A stretch of 9,572 nt of DNA from Erythrobacter sp. (GCA_013214365.1 JABSPI010000012.1:1-9572), one strand, 5' to 3'. Shown: positions 1-5,644, counted from the first letter of the stretch. Made by a program: numbers and translations. Notes: generated by a model not told the origin, from the letters alone.

Positions 1-933
1 GCGCCGCAGCGGCGGGCCGCGGCGGCGGCGGTGACATGGATTATGATGGTGGCGGGGATCGTGGTCTCGGCGATCACGGTGGGGGCTTTGCTCGAACCCT
101 ATTCGCCCGAACGTTTGATATGGGTTGCGTCCGGTTTGATGGCGGTGTGTATCGCGGTCACGGCTCTGGCTGTGTTCCGGATCGAGGCGCGCAGCGGCGG
201 CACCTATGGCTTTGCCGAAACCGCCAAGAGCGATCCGCCCCCCAATTTCAAAGACGCCCTGCGCGAGATTTTCGAGGAAAAGGCCGCGCGCCGCTTCACC
301 GTGTTCATCTTCGTCTCGATGATGGCGTTCAATATGCAGGACCTCATCCTTGAACCGTTTGCGGGGTTGATATTCGCAATGACGCCGGGGCAATCGACCC
401 AGCTTGGCGGGATGCAATCGGGCGGGGTTTTGGTCGGTATGATCGTCGCCGGATTGGGCGGCAGCGCCTTTGCCGGACGCTTGCCGTTCGAATTGCGGCA
501 CTGGATCGTGTTTGGCTGTCTGGGTTCGGCGCTGGCGCTGGCGGGGCTGGCTGTGGCGGCGATTGCGGGGCCGGGCTGGCCGCTTGAGCTTAATGTGTTT
601 GCGCTGGGCGTTTGCAACGGTCTGTTCGCGGTCGCCGCAATCGGGGCGATGATGGGGCTTGCCGGGGCCGGGCGCAAAACCCGCGAAGGGGTGCGCATGG
701 GCGTGTGGGGCGCGGCGCAGGCGATCGCGTTCGGGCTGGGCGGAATGGTGGCCGGCGCGGGGCTTGACCTGGCACGCCGGGCATTGGCGAGCGATCCGGT
801 CGCGTTCCAATTCGTGTTCGGGGTCGAGGCGTCGCTGTTCGTGCTGGCGGCATGGCTGGCGGTGCGCGCCACGCAGAGGGATCTGGCGCCACAAACCACA
901 ACAAAAAAGAGGGAAGCGGAGGTGTTTGCATGA
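1..933 (+). CDS. bch2: PucC/BCD-family MFS transporter (Bch2-like), 5' end outside window
   Basis: Frame 1 is open from the first base to TGA at 931-933, giving 310 visible codons. The GTG at 31 is internal and not a start, because the codons before it (Ala-Pro-Gln-Arg-Arg-Ala...) continue the same frame. About eight hydrophobic segments are visible, near visible residues 11-31, 39-60, 100-130, 145-160, 167-190, 197-220, 236-258 and 262-284. The segment MQDLILEPFAG is typical of PucC/LhaA/Bch2 proteins, 12-helix inner-membrane carriers of roughly 430-470 residues that deliver (bacterio)chlorophyll or assist antenna assembly. About a third is therefore missing upstream. Lying directly before bchP, it matches the bchG-bch2-bchP order known in purple bacteria, which favours Bch2/Orf428 over the antenna-linked PucC or the puh-linked LhaA. 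The family is confident; the exact paralogue is inferred from context. The 3' end overlaps bchP by ATGA, so translation is probably coupled. Confidence 0.9.
   Translation, partial: APQRRAAAAAVTWIMMVAGIVVSAITVGALLEPYSPERLIWVASGLMAVCIAVTALAVFRIEARSGGTYGFAETAKSDPPPNFKDALREIFEEKAARRFTVFIFVSMMAFNMQDLILEPFAGLIFAMTPGQSTQLGGMQSGGVLVGMIVAGLGGSAFAGRLPFELRHWIVFGCLGSALALAGLAVAAIAGPGWPLELNVFALGVCNGLFAVAAIGAMMGLAGAGRKTREGVRMGVWGAAQAIAFGLGGMVAGAGLDLARRALASDPVAFQFVFGVEASLFVLAAWLAVRATQRDLAPQTTTKKREAEVFA
918..922 (+). promoter_or_regulatory. Ribosome binding site of bchP
   Basis: GGAGG lies 7 bases before the ATG at 930. It decides the start of bchP: the frame stays open upstream to an earlier ATG at 852, but that would add 26 residues read from the out-of-frame end of the preceding gene. 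The flavoprotein fold begins only a few residues after the ATG at 930. Confidence 0.8.
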
Positions 934-2144
934 ACCAGGATATCTATGATGCGGTTGTGGTGGGCGGTGGCCCTGCGGGTGCGACCGCGGCAACCGAGCT
1001 GGCTTTGGCCGGGCATTCGGTCCTGTTGATGGAACGCGGCGGGCGGATCAAGCCGTGTGGCGGCGCGATCCCGCCGCGTCTGCTGGCCGATTTCGACATC
1101 CCGCAAAGCCTGTTGGTGGCGCGCGCGCGCTGTGCCCGGATGATCGCGCCGTCGGGGCGGGCGGTGGATATGCCGGTGGGCGAGATCGGCTATGTCGGCA
1201 TGGTCGACCGTGACGAGTTTGATGAATGGCTGCGCGAACGCGCGCGTTCATGCGGGGTGGAACGTTTGCCCGCAACCTTTGAGAAAATCGAACGCGATGA
1301 CGCGGACCATCCGATTGTGACCTTCCGTCGCCAGCGTGGCGGCCCGATCGAACAGGTGCGCGCACGCTGCATCGTGGGGGCCGATGGCGCGCGTTCGGCG
1401 GTTGCGAAACAAAGCCTGCCCAATGCCGAACGGGTCAAATGCGTGTTTGCCTATCACGAAATCATCAAATCGCCCGACCCCGGCATGATCGCGGATAATG
1501 ACACCTATGATGGGGATCGCTGCGATGTGTTTTACCAAGGCAAGCTCTCGCCCGATTTCTACGCCTGGGTGTTCCCCCATGGCGAAACCGCGAGCATCGG
1601 TGTGGGCAGCGCGAATAAAGGTTTCTCATTGCGCGGTGCGGTGGCGCAAATGCGCAGCGAGCTCGATCTGACCCGGTGCGAGACGGTCCGCCGCGAAGGC
1701 GCGCCAATCCCGCTCAAACCGCTCAAACGGTGGGACAATGGCGCCGATGTGATTGTCGCAGGCGATGCGGCGGGGATTGTTGCCCCGGCATCTGGTGAGG
1801 GGATTTATTACGCTATGGTGGGCGGCCGGTTCAGCGCGCAGGCCGCCTCGCAATTTCTCAAAACTGGCGAGGCCACAGCGCTCAAAACCGCGCGCAAACG
1901 CTTTATGAAAGAGCATGGCCGGGTGTTCTGGATTTTGGGGATGATGCAATATTTCTGGTATTCCAGCGACAAACGCCGCGAGCGGTTCGTCGATATGTGC
2001 GATGATGAGGACGTGCAACAGCTCACCTGGCAGGCCTATATGAACAAGAAGCTGGTGCGCAAAAAGCCGCTGGCTCACATCAAGATCTTCCTCAAGGATA
2101 CAGCGCATCTCTTGGGGCTGCGCCCGGCGAGTTCGCAGGGGTAG
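930..2144 (+). CDS. bchP: Geranylgeranyl diphosphate/geranylgeranyl-bacteriochlorophyll reductase BchP
   Basis: A 404-residue flavoprotein, close to the usual BchP length (about 390-405). BchP uses NADPH to reduce three double bonds of the geranylgeranyl tail of bacteriochlorophyll, or of geranylgeranyl diphosphate, giving the phytyl tail. Seen in the sequence: the N-terminal dinucleotide-binding motif GGGPAGA at residues 12-18, ending in an acidic-basic pair near 35-36; KPCGGAIPP at 41-49, characteristic of the family; GADGARS at 150-156; and the second FAD-contacting motif VIVAGDAAGIVAP at 274-286, followed by SGEGI. The start at 930 is chosen for its strong GGAGG and the ATGA overlap with the transporter gene. 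In the pathway it acts after BchG esterifies bacteriochlorophyllide; bchG probably lies just upstream of the window (inference). The TAG stop lies inside the first unit of a 15-bp tandem repeat. Confidence 0.96.
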   Translation: MNQDIYDAVVVGGGPAGATAATELALAGHSVLLMERGGRIKPCGGAIPPRLLADFDIPQSLLVARARCARMIAPSGRAVDMPVGEIGYVGMVDRDEFDEWLRERARSCGVERLPATFEKIERDDADHPIVTFRRQRGGPIEQVRARCIVGADGARSAVAKQSLPNAERVKCVFAYHEIIKSPDPGMIADNDTYDGDRCDVFYQGKLSPDFYAWVFPHGETASIGVGSANKGFSLRGAVAQMRSELDLTRCETVRREGAPIPLKPLKRWDNGADVIVAGDAAGIVAPASGEGIYYAMVGGRFSAQAASQFLKTGEATALKTARKRFMKEHGRVFWILGMMQYFWYSSDKRRERFVDMCDDEDVQQLTWQAYMNKKLVRKKPLAHIKIFLKDTAHLLGLRPASSQG

Positions 2145-2179
2145 CGAAGGCAGGGGTAGCAAAGGCAGGGATAGCAAAG
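2135..2179 (+). repeat. Three tandem 15-bp repeats carrying the bchP stop
   Basis: Three adjoining units, GCAGGGGTAGCGAAG (2135-2149), GCAGGGGTAGCAAAG (2150-2164) and GCAGGGATAGCAAAG (2165-2179), differ from the first by one and two bases. The period is five codons, so the TAG of bchP recurs in the same frame in all three units. The octamer GTTCGCAG flanks the array on both sides (2131-2138 and 2187-2194). It lies in the bchP-tspO gap. Confidence 0.85.
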
Positions 2180-2236
2180 CGAGCAGGTTCGCAGCCATAC
2201 GGGCGCATAATGATAAAAGCGTGAGGGGATCACCAA

Positions 2237-2725
2237 ATGAGCGTTTCAAAAACCTGGATTTTGCCCAGTATCGTGGCCGCAATCGCGGCGGTGATTGTGG
2301 CCGCATTGGGGGCGACGATCACCGATTTGGGGCCGTGGTACCAATCGCTTGAAAAGCCCAGCTGGAACCCGCCTGACGTGGCCTTTCCGCTGGGTTGGAC
2401 AGTGATCTTTGCGCTCAACACCGCCGCGATTGTGTCGGCATGGCGCGCCGCGCCCAGCGTCAAAGTGGCCGATACGATTATTGGCCTGTTTGCGCTCAAT
2501 GCGTTTCTCAACATCACCTGGTCGATGCTGTTCTTCCGCGTTCAGCGGCCCGATTGGGCCTTTGTCGAAGTGCTGCTCTTGCTGCTCTCGATCGTGGCCT
2601 TGCTGGTCTATAGCGCGCGCCATTCGCGCGGCGCGGCGCTTTTGTTCACGCCCTATCTCTTATGGGTCAGCTTTGCCGCGGCGCTCAATTGGGCGGTGGT
2701 GGATTTGAACGGGCCGTTCGGCTGA
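2237..2725 (+). CDS. tspO: TspO/MBR family tryptophan-rich sensory protein
   Basis: A 162-residue integral membrane protein with five expected helices. TspO (CrtK) is the bacterial relative of the mitochondrial peripheral benzodiazepine receptor. It binds porphyrins and, in Rhodobacter sphaeroides, acts as a negative, oxygen-linked regulator of photosynthesis genes. Family signatures are all present: GPWYQSLEKPSWNPP at residues 32-46, FPLGWT at 50-55, LNITWSMLFF at 91-100 and PYLLWVSFAAALN at 139-151, with the usual richness in Trp. Length is normal (family about 155-170). The ATG at 2237 has GAGGGGA (2223-2229) 7 bases upstream. A tspO gene behind bchP in photosynthesis clusters is a known arrangement. 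The 92-base gap after bchP holds tandem repeats but no convincing promoter or terminator, so co-transcription with bchP is likely. Confidence 0.95.
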   Translation: MSVSKTWILPSIVAAIAAVIVAALGATITDLGPWYQSLEKPSWNPPDVAFPLGWTVIFALNTAAIVSAWRAAPSVKVADTIIGLFALNAFLNITWSMLFFRVQRPDWAFVEVLLLLLSIVALLVYSARHSRGAALLFTPYLLWVSFAAALNWAVVDLNGPFG

Positions 2726-2750
2726 AGGCGGGGGCTGCGCGGGGCAGGCG

Positions 2751-3026
2751 ATGGAGACATTGAACGCCTTGTTCGCGGGCTTTTTCGCCAGCGGCCATGC
2801 GGCCGATCTGGTGCTTGGCGTGCTGGCTCTGGAGGCGGTGTGGCTCAAAATGCGCGGCTGGCGCTGGGCCCGGATTGTCGGCCTGATCGGGCCGGCTGTG
2901 TGTATTGTCCTTGCATTGCGCGCCGCGCTGGTGGGGGCGGGCTGGGAATGGGTGGCGGTGTTGCTGGCGCTGTCGCTGCCATTTCATGCGATGGATTTGC
3001 GCGCGCGGATCACCGAGCACAGTTGA
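2751..3026 (+). CDS. Small membrane protein of unknown function downstream of tspO
   Basis: A 91-residue ORF starting 25 bases after the tspO stop in the same direction. I do not recognise a family. The protein is strongly hydrophobic with about three predicted membrane segments (near residues 9-33, 41-62 and 64-79). They are separated by a basic loop (KMRGWRWAR, 33-41) that would tend to stay cytoplasmic, and the protein ends in a short charged tail (MDLRARITEHS). The ATG at 2751 follows a purine-rich stretch (GGGGCAGGCG) with only a weak Shine-Dalgarno. Its position as last gene of the bch2-bchP-tspO block suggests co-transcription. Support for being real: codon use like its neighbours, coherent membrane topology, tight spacing, and no competing ORF of better character. 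A partner of TspO or of pigment assembly is possible but only an inference. Confidence 0.72.
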   Translation: METLNALFAGFFASGHAADLVLGVLALEAVWLKMRGWRWARIVGLIGPAVCIVLALRAALVGAGWEWVAVLLALSLPFHAMDLRARITEHS

Positions 3027-3052
3027 CATCGGGCACAGGTGATGATGCCATA

Positions 3053-3073
3053 GGCGTAAGGCGTAAGGCGTAA
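3053..3073. repeat. Triple heptamer repeat GGCGTAA
   Basis: Three perfect head-to-tail copies of GGCGTAA (3053-3059, 3060-3066, 3067-3073) followed by a partial GGCG (3074-3077). Read on the other strand it is TTACGCC three times. It begins 27 bases after the stop of the 91-residue protein gene. It could be simple slippage expansion or a cluster of binding half-sites; the sequence alone does not tell. Confidence 0.85.
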
Positions 3074-3100
3074 GGCGCGGCGGGTTTGCCGGCCGCCTGC

Positions 3101-3260
3101 ACCGCTTACACCGCCTGCCCGCCAGCCGCACCTGCACGCCCAGCCCTCCAGCCCAGCCGCTCCCGCAGGCCTGGCCGCCAACCCCCAAGACCCGCCGCAG
3201 GCGCCGCACAACCGGCCTACCCGATCCAAAAGCCCAACCACATCCAAAAGCCCAACCAAA
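3101..3260 (+). terminator. C-rich, G-poor tract; candidate Rho-dependent terminator of the plus-strand operon
   Basis: By hand count this 160-base segment has about 82 C and 30 G on the plus strand, an excess of C over G found nowhere else in the window's non-coding DNA. A cytosine-rich, guanine-poor, weakly structured transcript is what Rho needs for loading. The bch2-bchP-tspO block has no hairpin with a following U-run on its own strand, so this tract is the best candidate for ending it. This is inference from composition only. Confidence 0.4.
3224..3258. repeat. Direct duplication of a 17-bp element, period 18
   Basis: ATCCAAAAGCCCAACCA occurs perfectly at 3224-3240 and again at 3242-3258. 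The core AAAAGCCC appears a third time at 3259-3266, running into the terminator stem. On the minus strand the copies read GGGCTTTTGG, so they supply further T-runs behind the puf terminator hairpin. Confidence 0.85.
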
Positions 3261-3290
3261 AAGCCCGGCTGTGTCTGCACACAGCCGGGC
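3258..3290 (-). terminator. Rho-independent terminator of the puf operon
   Basis: A perfect 12-bp inverted repeat, GCCCGGCTGTGT (3263-3274) and ACACAGCCGGGC (3279-3290), with a 4-base loop. Read on the minus strand the hairpin is followed at once by TTTTT (3262-3258). It lies 80 bases past the pufM stop. On the plus strand no T-run follows, so it is directional and belongs to pufBALM, perhaps also to bchXYZ read-through. Confidence 0.9.
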
Positions 3291-3302
3291 CTTGATGGAC
3301 CT

Positions 3303-3342
3303 AAAGGGGGTCTTGTGGACGCCGCCTATGCGTCCCCCCTTT
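3303..3342 (-). promoter_or_regulatory. Second hairpin between pufM and the terminator
   Basis: Inner stem GGACGC (3317-3322) with GCGTCC (3330-3335) around a 7-base loop. It is extended by AAAGGGG (3303-3309) with CCCCTTT (3336-3342), leaving a one-sided bulge of 7 bases. It starts 28 bases after the pufM stop. No T-run follows on the minus strand, so it is more likely a 3' stabiliser of the message than a terminator. Function is inferred. Confidence 0.6.
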
Positions 3343-3370
3343 GTTGATATGATCTGTAAGCGTCAGCCGA

Positions 3371-4294
3371 TCAGCTGGGAGCGTAGTGATGCTCCTGGGC
3401 CCACAGATACCAATTGTCGACCACAGTGCCGGTCAGCAGGATACCGATCCCGCCGGTCAGCGTTGTGAGAACCGCAAACCACCACGCCCAGCGGTGGATC
3501 GATTCCATCGTGGCGTTAAAGCCCATGGTCCAGCGCCAGAACAGCGCGCCGCGTTCCGAGGCGGTGCCGCGGTCAACGATTTGCTCGATCTCACGCTCGC
3601 CGCCATACCGGCCCAGCGCCACAATCGTGGCCCCGTGCATCGCAAACAGCACAGCCGAGCCATACAGGAATGCAATCGATAGCGCGTGGAACGGATTGTA
3701 GAACAAATTCCCATAAATCAGCGAGAAATTGTTGGTCCAGTCGAGGTGGCTGAAAATGCCATAAGGCACCGCTTCGGCCCAACTGCCCAAGAGCAGCGGA
3801 CGGATAAAGCCCAGCACCAGGAACAGCCAGATCGCGGAAGCAAACGCCCAGGGAATATGCATCCCCATACCCAGCGATTTCGCCCGCATATAGGTCCGCA
3901 CCCACCAGCACAGCACCGCAATCGTGAGGAACGCACCGGTCAGGATAAACCAGCCGCCTTCATTGAGCGGGACAAATGGGCTGAAGCCGTACTCGGGCCC
4001 CGGCGGGTCGAGCGAGAGCCAGAACAGCTCGCGCATGAAGGTTTGCGGGCTCCATCCGGCCTGGGCCCAGAAATTGAGCCCAATGATCATAAATGCCGCA
4101 AATCCGAAGACCAGGCTGATCATGCCAAGCCAACCCAGATAGATCGGGCCAAGCTGCGCCTGACCGATCTTGCCCAGCCAGTAATTATAGCCGGTCAGAT
4201 TGGTGCGAGGCTCGTCCGCGGCGGGCAGGGGAATCCCCATTTCCGGCGGCGCTTTAACCTGGATCTGCGTAAAGATGTTTTGATAGGTTGCCAT
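3371..4294 (-). CDS. pufM: Photosynthetic reaction centre M subunit PufM
   Basis: A 307-residue protein with five transmembrane helices. It is one half of the type-2 reaction-centre core that binds the special pair, the accessory pigments, the quinones and the non-haem iron in the inner membrane. All cofactor residues are present (Rhodobacter sphaeroides M numbering is one lower): His183 (accessory bacteriochlorophyll, M182), His203 (special pair, M202), Tyr211 (the electron-transfer Tyr M210), His220, Glu235 and His267 (iron ligands M219, M234, M266), and Trp253 (QA pocket, M252). The signature [21 protein letters not shown] is at 249-269. M214 is Val here (Val215) rather than the Leu of R. 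sphaeroides. The ATG shares its A with the pufL stop (TGATG), so translation is coupled; AGGAGGG lies in the pufL tail. The C-terminus is short (EHHYAPS). No pufC or pufX follows; instead come two hairpins and a terminator. Confidence 0.98.
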   Translation of the reverse strand: MATYQNIFTQIQVKAPPEMGIPLPAADEPRTNLTGYNYWLGKIGQAQLGPIYLGWLGMISLVFGFAAFMIIGLNFWAQAGWSPQTFMRELFWLSLDPPGPEYGFSPFVPLNEGGWFILTGAFLTIAVLCWWVRTYMRAKSLGMGMHIPWAFASAIWLFLVLGFIRPLLLGSWAEAVPYGIFSHLDWTNNFSLIYGNLFYNPFHALSIAFLYGSAVLFAMHGATIVALGRYGGEREIEQIVDRGTASERGALFWRWTMGFNATMESIHRWAWWFAVLTTLTGGIGILLTGTVVDNWYLWAQEHHYAPS

Positions 4295-5130
4295 CAGATC
4301 GGCCCTCCTGCCCAGATCGGGATCTTGCGCCAGAACTCCCAGAATTCGACCCAGCTGCCCGCATAGAGCGTGCCCGAGATCACGATGCAGATCGCGCTCC
4401 AGAACGCCGCATTGAGCGCCAGGAACATACCCACACGGTGAATGCCCAAAGTGCCGACCGAATATCCGATGAAGTCCCGGAAATAGGTGTCTTCATATTC
4501 GGGCGAACGCACATCGGCACCGCCCGACGTATTGACCGCCGAAAGCACCAGGCCGCCATGCAATGCCAGAGCGAGGCAGTTCGTAAAGAAGAACGCAATC
4601 GCCAGCATATGGACAGGGTTATAGTGGAAGTTCACATACATATACCCGGTGTTCGAAACCCAATCCAAATGTGACCAGATCCCATACGGGAATGCATGAC
4701 CCCATGCGCCCATCCATAATGGGCGAATGATGTTCAATGTGATGAAGGCAAAAACCGCCACGCTGAACGCGATCGGAACATGATAGCTCATGCCCAGCTT
4801 GCGGGAGATCTCTGCCTGCCTGAACGCCCAGGATACGAAGGCGATCGTCGCGCAGACCGTGATGATCTGGTGATATCCTCCTTCGGCCAAAGGTGCCAAG
4901 GCCAGCCCGGCTTCTATCGATGGTGGCTGAATGTCGATTAGCCAGGGGTTGAGTGTCGGCCCTTGCGCTGCAGCGGCGAAAATCAGCATTGTGCCCAACA
5001 GGGCGCTGATTGCCGTCGTTACACCGAAGAAACCAACATAGAACGGGCCTATCCAGAAATCGAATAGGTCGCCGCCAATTAATGTGCCACCGCGCACGCG
5101 GTATTTCCGCTCGAAACTAAGGAGCGCCAT
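4294..5130 (-). CDS. pufL: Photosynthetic reaction centre L subunit PufL
   Basis: A 278-residue five-helix protein, normal length for PufL. It pairs with PufM and carries the active electron-transfer branch. Cofactor residues, with R. sphaeroides L number one lower: His154 (accessory bacteriochlorophyll), His169 (hydrogen bond to the special pair, L168), His174 (special pair, L173), His191 and His231 (iron, L190 and L230), and the QB proton-delivery set Glu213, Asp214 and Ser224 (L212, L213, L223). Phe182 matches L181. Position 105, where R. sphaeroides has Glu L104 near the bacteriopheophytin, is Gln here ([13 protein letters not shown]). The start [12 protein letters not shown] is the family's conserved N-terminus. 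GGAAGGA (5138-5144) sits 7 bases before the ATG. pufM follows with a one-base overlap; pufA lies 114 bases upstream across a structured gap. Confidence 0.98.
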   Translation of the reverse strand: MALLSFERKYRVRGGTLIGGDLFDFWIGPFYVGFFGVTTAISALLGTMLIFAAAAQGPTLNPWLIDIQPPSIEAGLALAPLAEGGYHQIITVCATIAFVSWAFRQAEISRKLGMSYHVPIAFSVAVFAFITLNIIRPLWMGAWGHAFPYGIWSHLDWVSNTGYMYVNFHYNPVHMLAIAFFFTNCLALALHGGLVLSAVNTSGGADVRSPEYEDTYFRDFIGYSVGTLGIHRVGMFLALNAAFWSAICIVISGTLYAGSWVEFWEFWRKIPIWAGGPI

Positions 5131-5177
5131 AGGTCCATCCTTCCCACCTTTAAGGGCGGGTTTTATCGTTTCGGATC

Positions 5178-5221
5178 AATGCGGTAGGAGGCAGGCAGGC
5201 GAACCTGCCCCCTGTCGCATT
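5178..5221 (-). promoter_or_regulatory. pufA-pufL intercistronic stem-loop (pufL-proximal)
   Basis: Nested pairing: AATGCG (5178-5183) with CGCATT (5216-5221), AGG (5189-5191) with CCT (5211-5213), and GGCAGG (5194-5199) with CCTGCC (5204-5209). In the minus-strand message the loop is UUCG. In Rhodobacter such hairpins block 3'-to-5' decay, so the pufBA segment outlasts the full puf message and antenna is made in excess over reaction centres. The role here is inferred from position and structure. Confidence 0.75.
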
Positions 5222-5231
5222 AGTTCACGAC

Positions 5232-5266
5232 TAACTGGCTCGGCTTAGCCGCCATTGAGCCAGTTA
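5232..5266 (-). promoter_or_regulatory. Stem-loop spanning the pufA stop codon
   Basis: A perfect 10-bp inverted repeat: TAACTGGCTC (5232-5241) and GAGCCAGTTA (5257-5266). The 15-base interior contains the pufA stop codon (5245-5247) and can add a small GGC/GCC pairing. One arm is coding sequence for the Asn-Trp-Leu at the end of PufA. With the hairpin at 5178-5221 it forms a double structure at the 3' end of the antenna message, probably defining the stable pufBA transcript. Confidence 0.75.
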
Positions 5267-5379
5267 TACCTCTCCGTGCTGAGCAGGATGAAGTGGATCG
5301 TGAAGGCCAGAACAGCCAGGCCGACATGAAGTGCAACCATCGTCCGGCGCACGTCAAAGTGATGCCAAATCTTATACAT
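5245..5379 (-). CDS. pufA: LH1 (B870 type) antenna alpha polypeptide PufA
   Basis: A 44-residue single-helix antenna protein. It starts [14 protein letters not shown], matching the alpha N-terminus (KIW..FDPRR in Rhodobacter). The membrane segment runs about 15-33, with the bacteriochlorophyll-binding His29 in the motif IHFILLST (28-35) and the conserved YNWL at 38-41. It then ends at NGG, shorter than the usual 50-60 residues, whose extra length is a C-terminal tail; the core is complete, so this is not a broken gene. It pairs with PufB in the ring around the reaction centre. The start has AAGGAA about 7 bases upstream. It follows pufB after 65 bases. The stop codon is inside a strong hairpin. 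The identification is secure from the motifs. Confidence 0.96.
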   Translation of the reverse strand: MYKIWHHFDVRRTMVALHVGLAVLAFTIHFILLSTERYNWLNGG

Positions 5380-5444
5380 TTTCAATTCCTTTCGGGATGC
5401 GTGAAAAGCTGAAGTGACCAACCCAAAGGTCGGCCATCAGATCA

Positions 5445-5615
5445 TCACTGGCCCCAGGGTAGGTGGAACCAAGGCTTGTAAGCGAACATCAAGGAATGCG
5501 CGACGAGCGCAATCACGACGTAGCCAACAAAGGTGCTCATGAACGCGCCATGGATCTCCTTTGCTTCTTCGTCGGTCAGATACGTCCCCACACTGGGGCG
5601 ATCACCATCTGCCAT
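5445..5615 (-). CDS. pufB: LH1 (B870 type) antenna beta polypeptide PufB
   Basis: A 56-residue single-helix antenna protein and the first gene of the puf operon. The acidic N-terminal arm (MADGDRPSVGTYLTDEEAKE) leads to His22 in EIHGAFM, the conserved first His of beta chains. A membrane segment at about 27-45 follows, with the bacteriochlorophyll ligand His40 in VAHSLMFAYKPW (38-49). The C-terminus, PWFHLPWG, is typical of beta. The ATG at 5615 is preceded by GGAG (5627-5624), a good distance away. bchZ ends 120 bases upstream on the same strand, and no pufQ-like ORF lies between. Together with PufA it forms the LH1 ring. Confidence 0.96.
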   Translation of the reverse strand: MADGDRPSVGTYLTDEEAKEIHGAFMSTFVGYVVIALVAHSLMFAYKPWFHLPWGQ

Positions 5616-5644
5616 TGTAGTATCTCCGTTCAGTAGTTTTGGAG

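Larger units (their letters stand above)
3027..3370. other. Intergenic convergence zone between the tspO block and pufM
   Basis: This 344-base stretch separates two converging operons and has no credible gene; the ORFs that cross it are low-complexity Pro/Ala/Arg or Gly/Ala-rich readings. From left to right it contains three GGCGTAA heptamers (3053-3073), a C-rich and G-poor tract (about 3101-3260), a duplicated 17/18-bp element (3224-3258), a perfect 12-bp-stem hairpin (3263-3290) and a second imperfect hairpin (3303-3342) close to the end of pufM. Confidence 0.8.

Noticed and set aside
204..1106. 300-codon minus-strand ORF opposite the transporter and bchP
   Set aside because: It has low-complexity Ala/Pro/Ser/Arg composition, spans two real genes and shows no recognisable motif.
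2135..2179. CRISPR-like array
   Set aside because: The 15-bp units adjoin directly without spacers, so this is a plain tandem repeat.
2180..2236. Separate tspO promoter using CATAAT near 2206
   Set aside because: No acceptable -35 element lies at the right distance; read-through from bchP explains expression.
1626..2306. 226-codon minus-strand ORF opposite the bchP 3' end and the tspO start
   Set aside because: It crosses a gene boundary and the tandem repeat, and is a by-product of high GC content opposite coding sequence.
3258..3290. The 12-bp hairpin as a terminator for the plus-strand operon
   Set aside because: On the plus strand it is followed by CTTGATGG, with no T-run; the T-run is only on the minus-strand side.
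2984..3295. Overlapping ORFs on both strands through the convergence zone (98 codons minus, 69 codons plus)
   Set aside because: The translations are Gly/Ala/Val or Pro/Ala/Arg low-complexity, arise from the C-rich tract and repeats, and run through the terminator.
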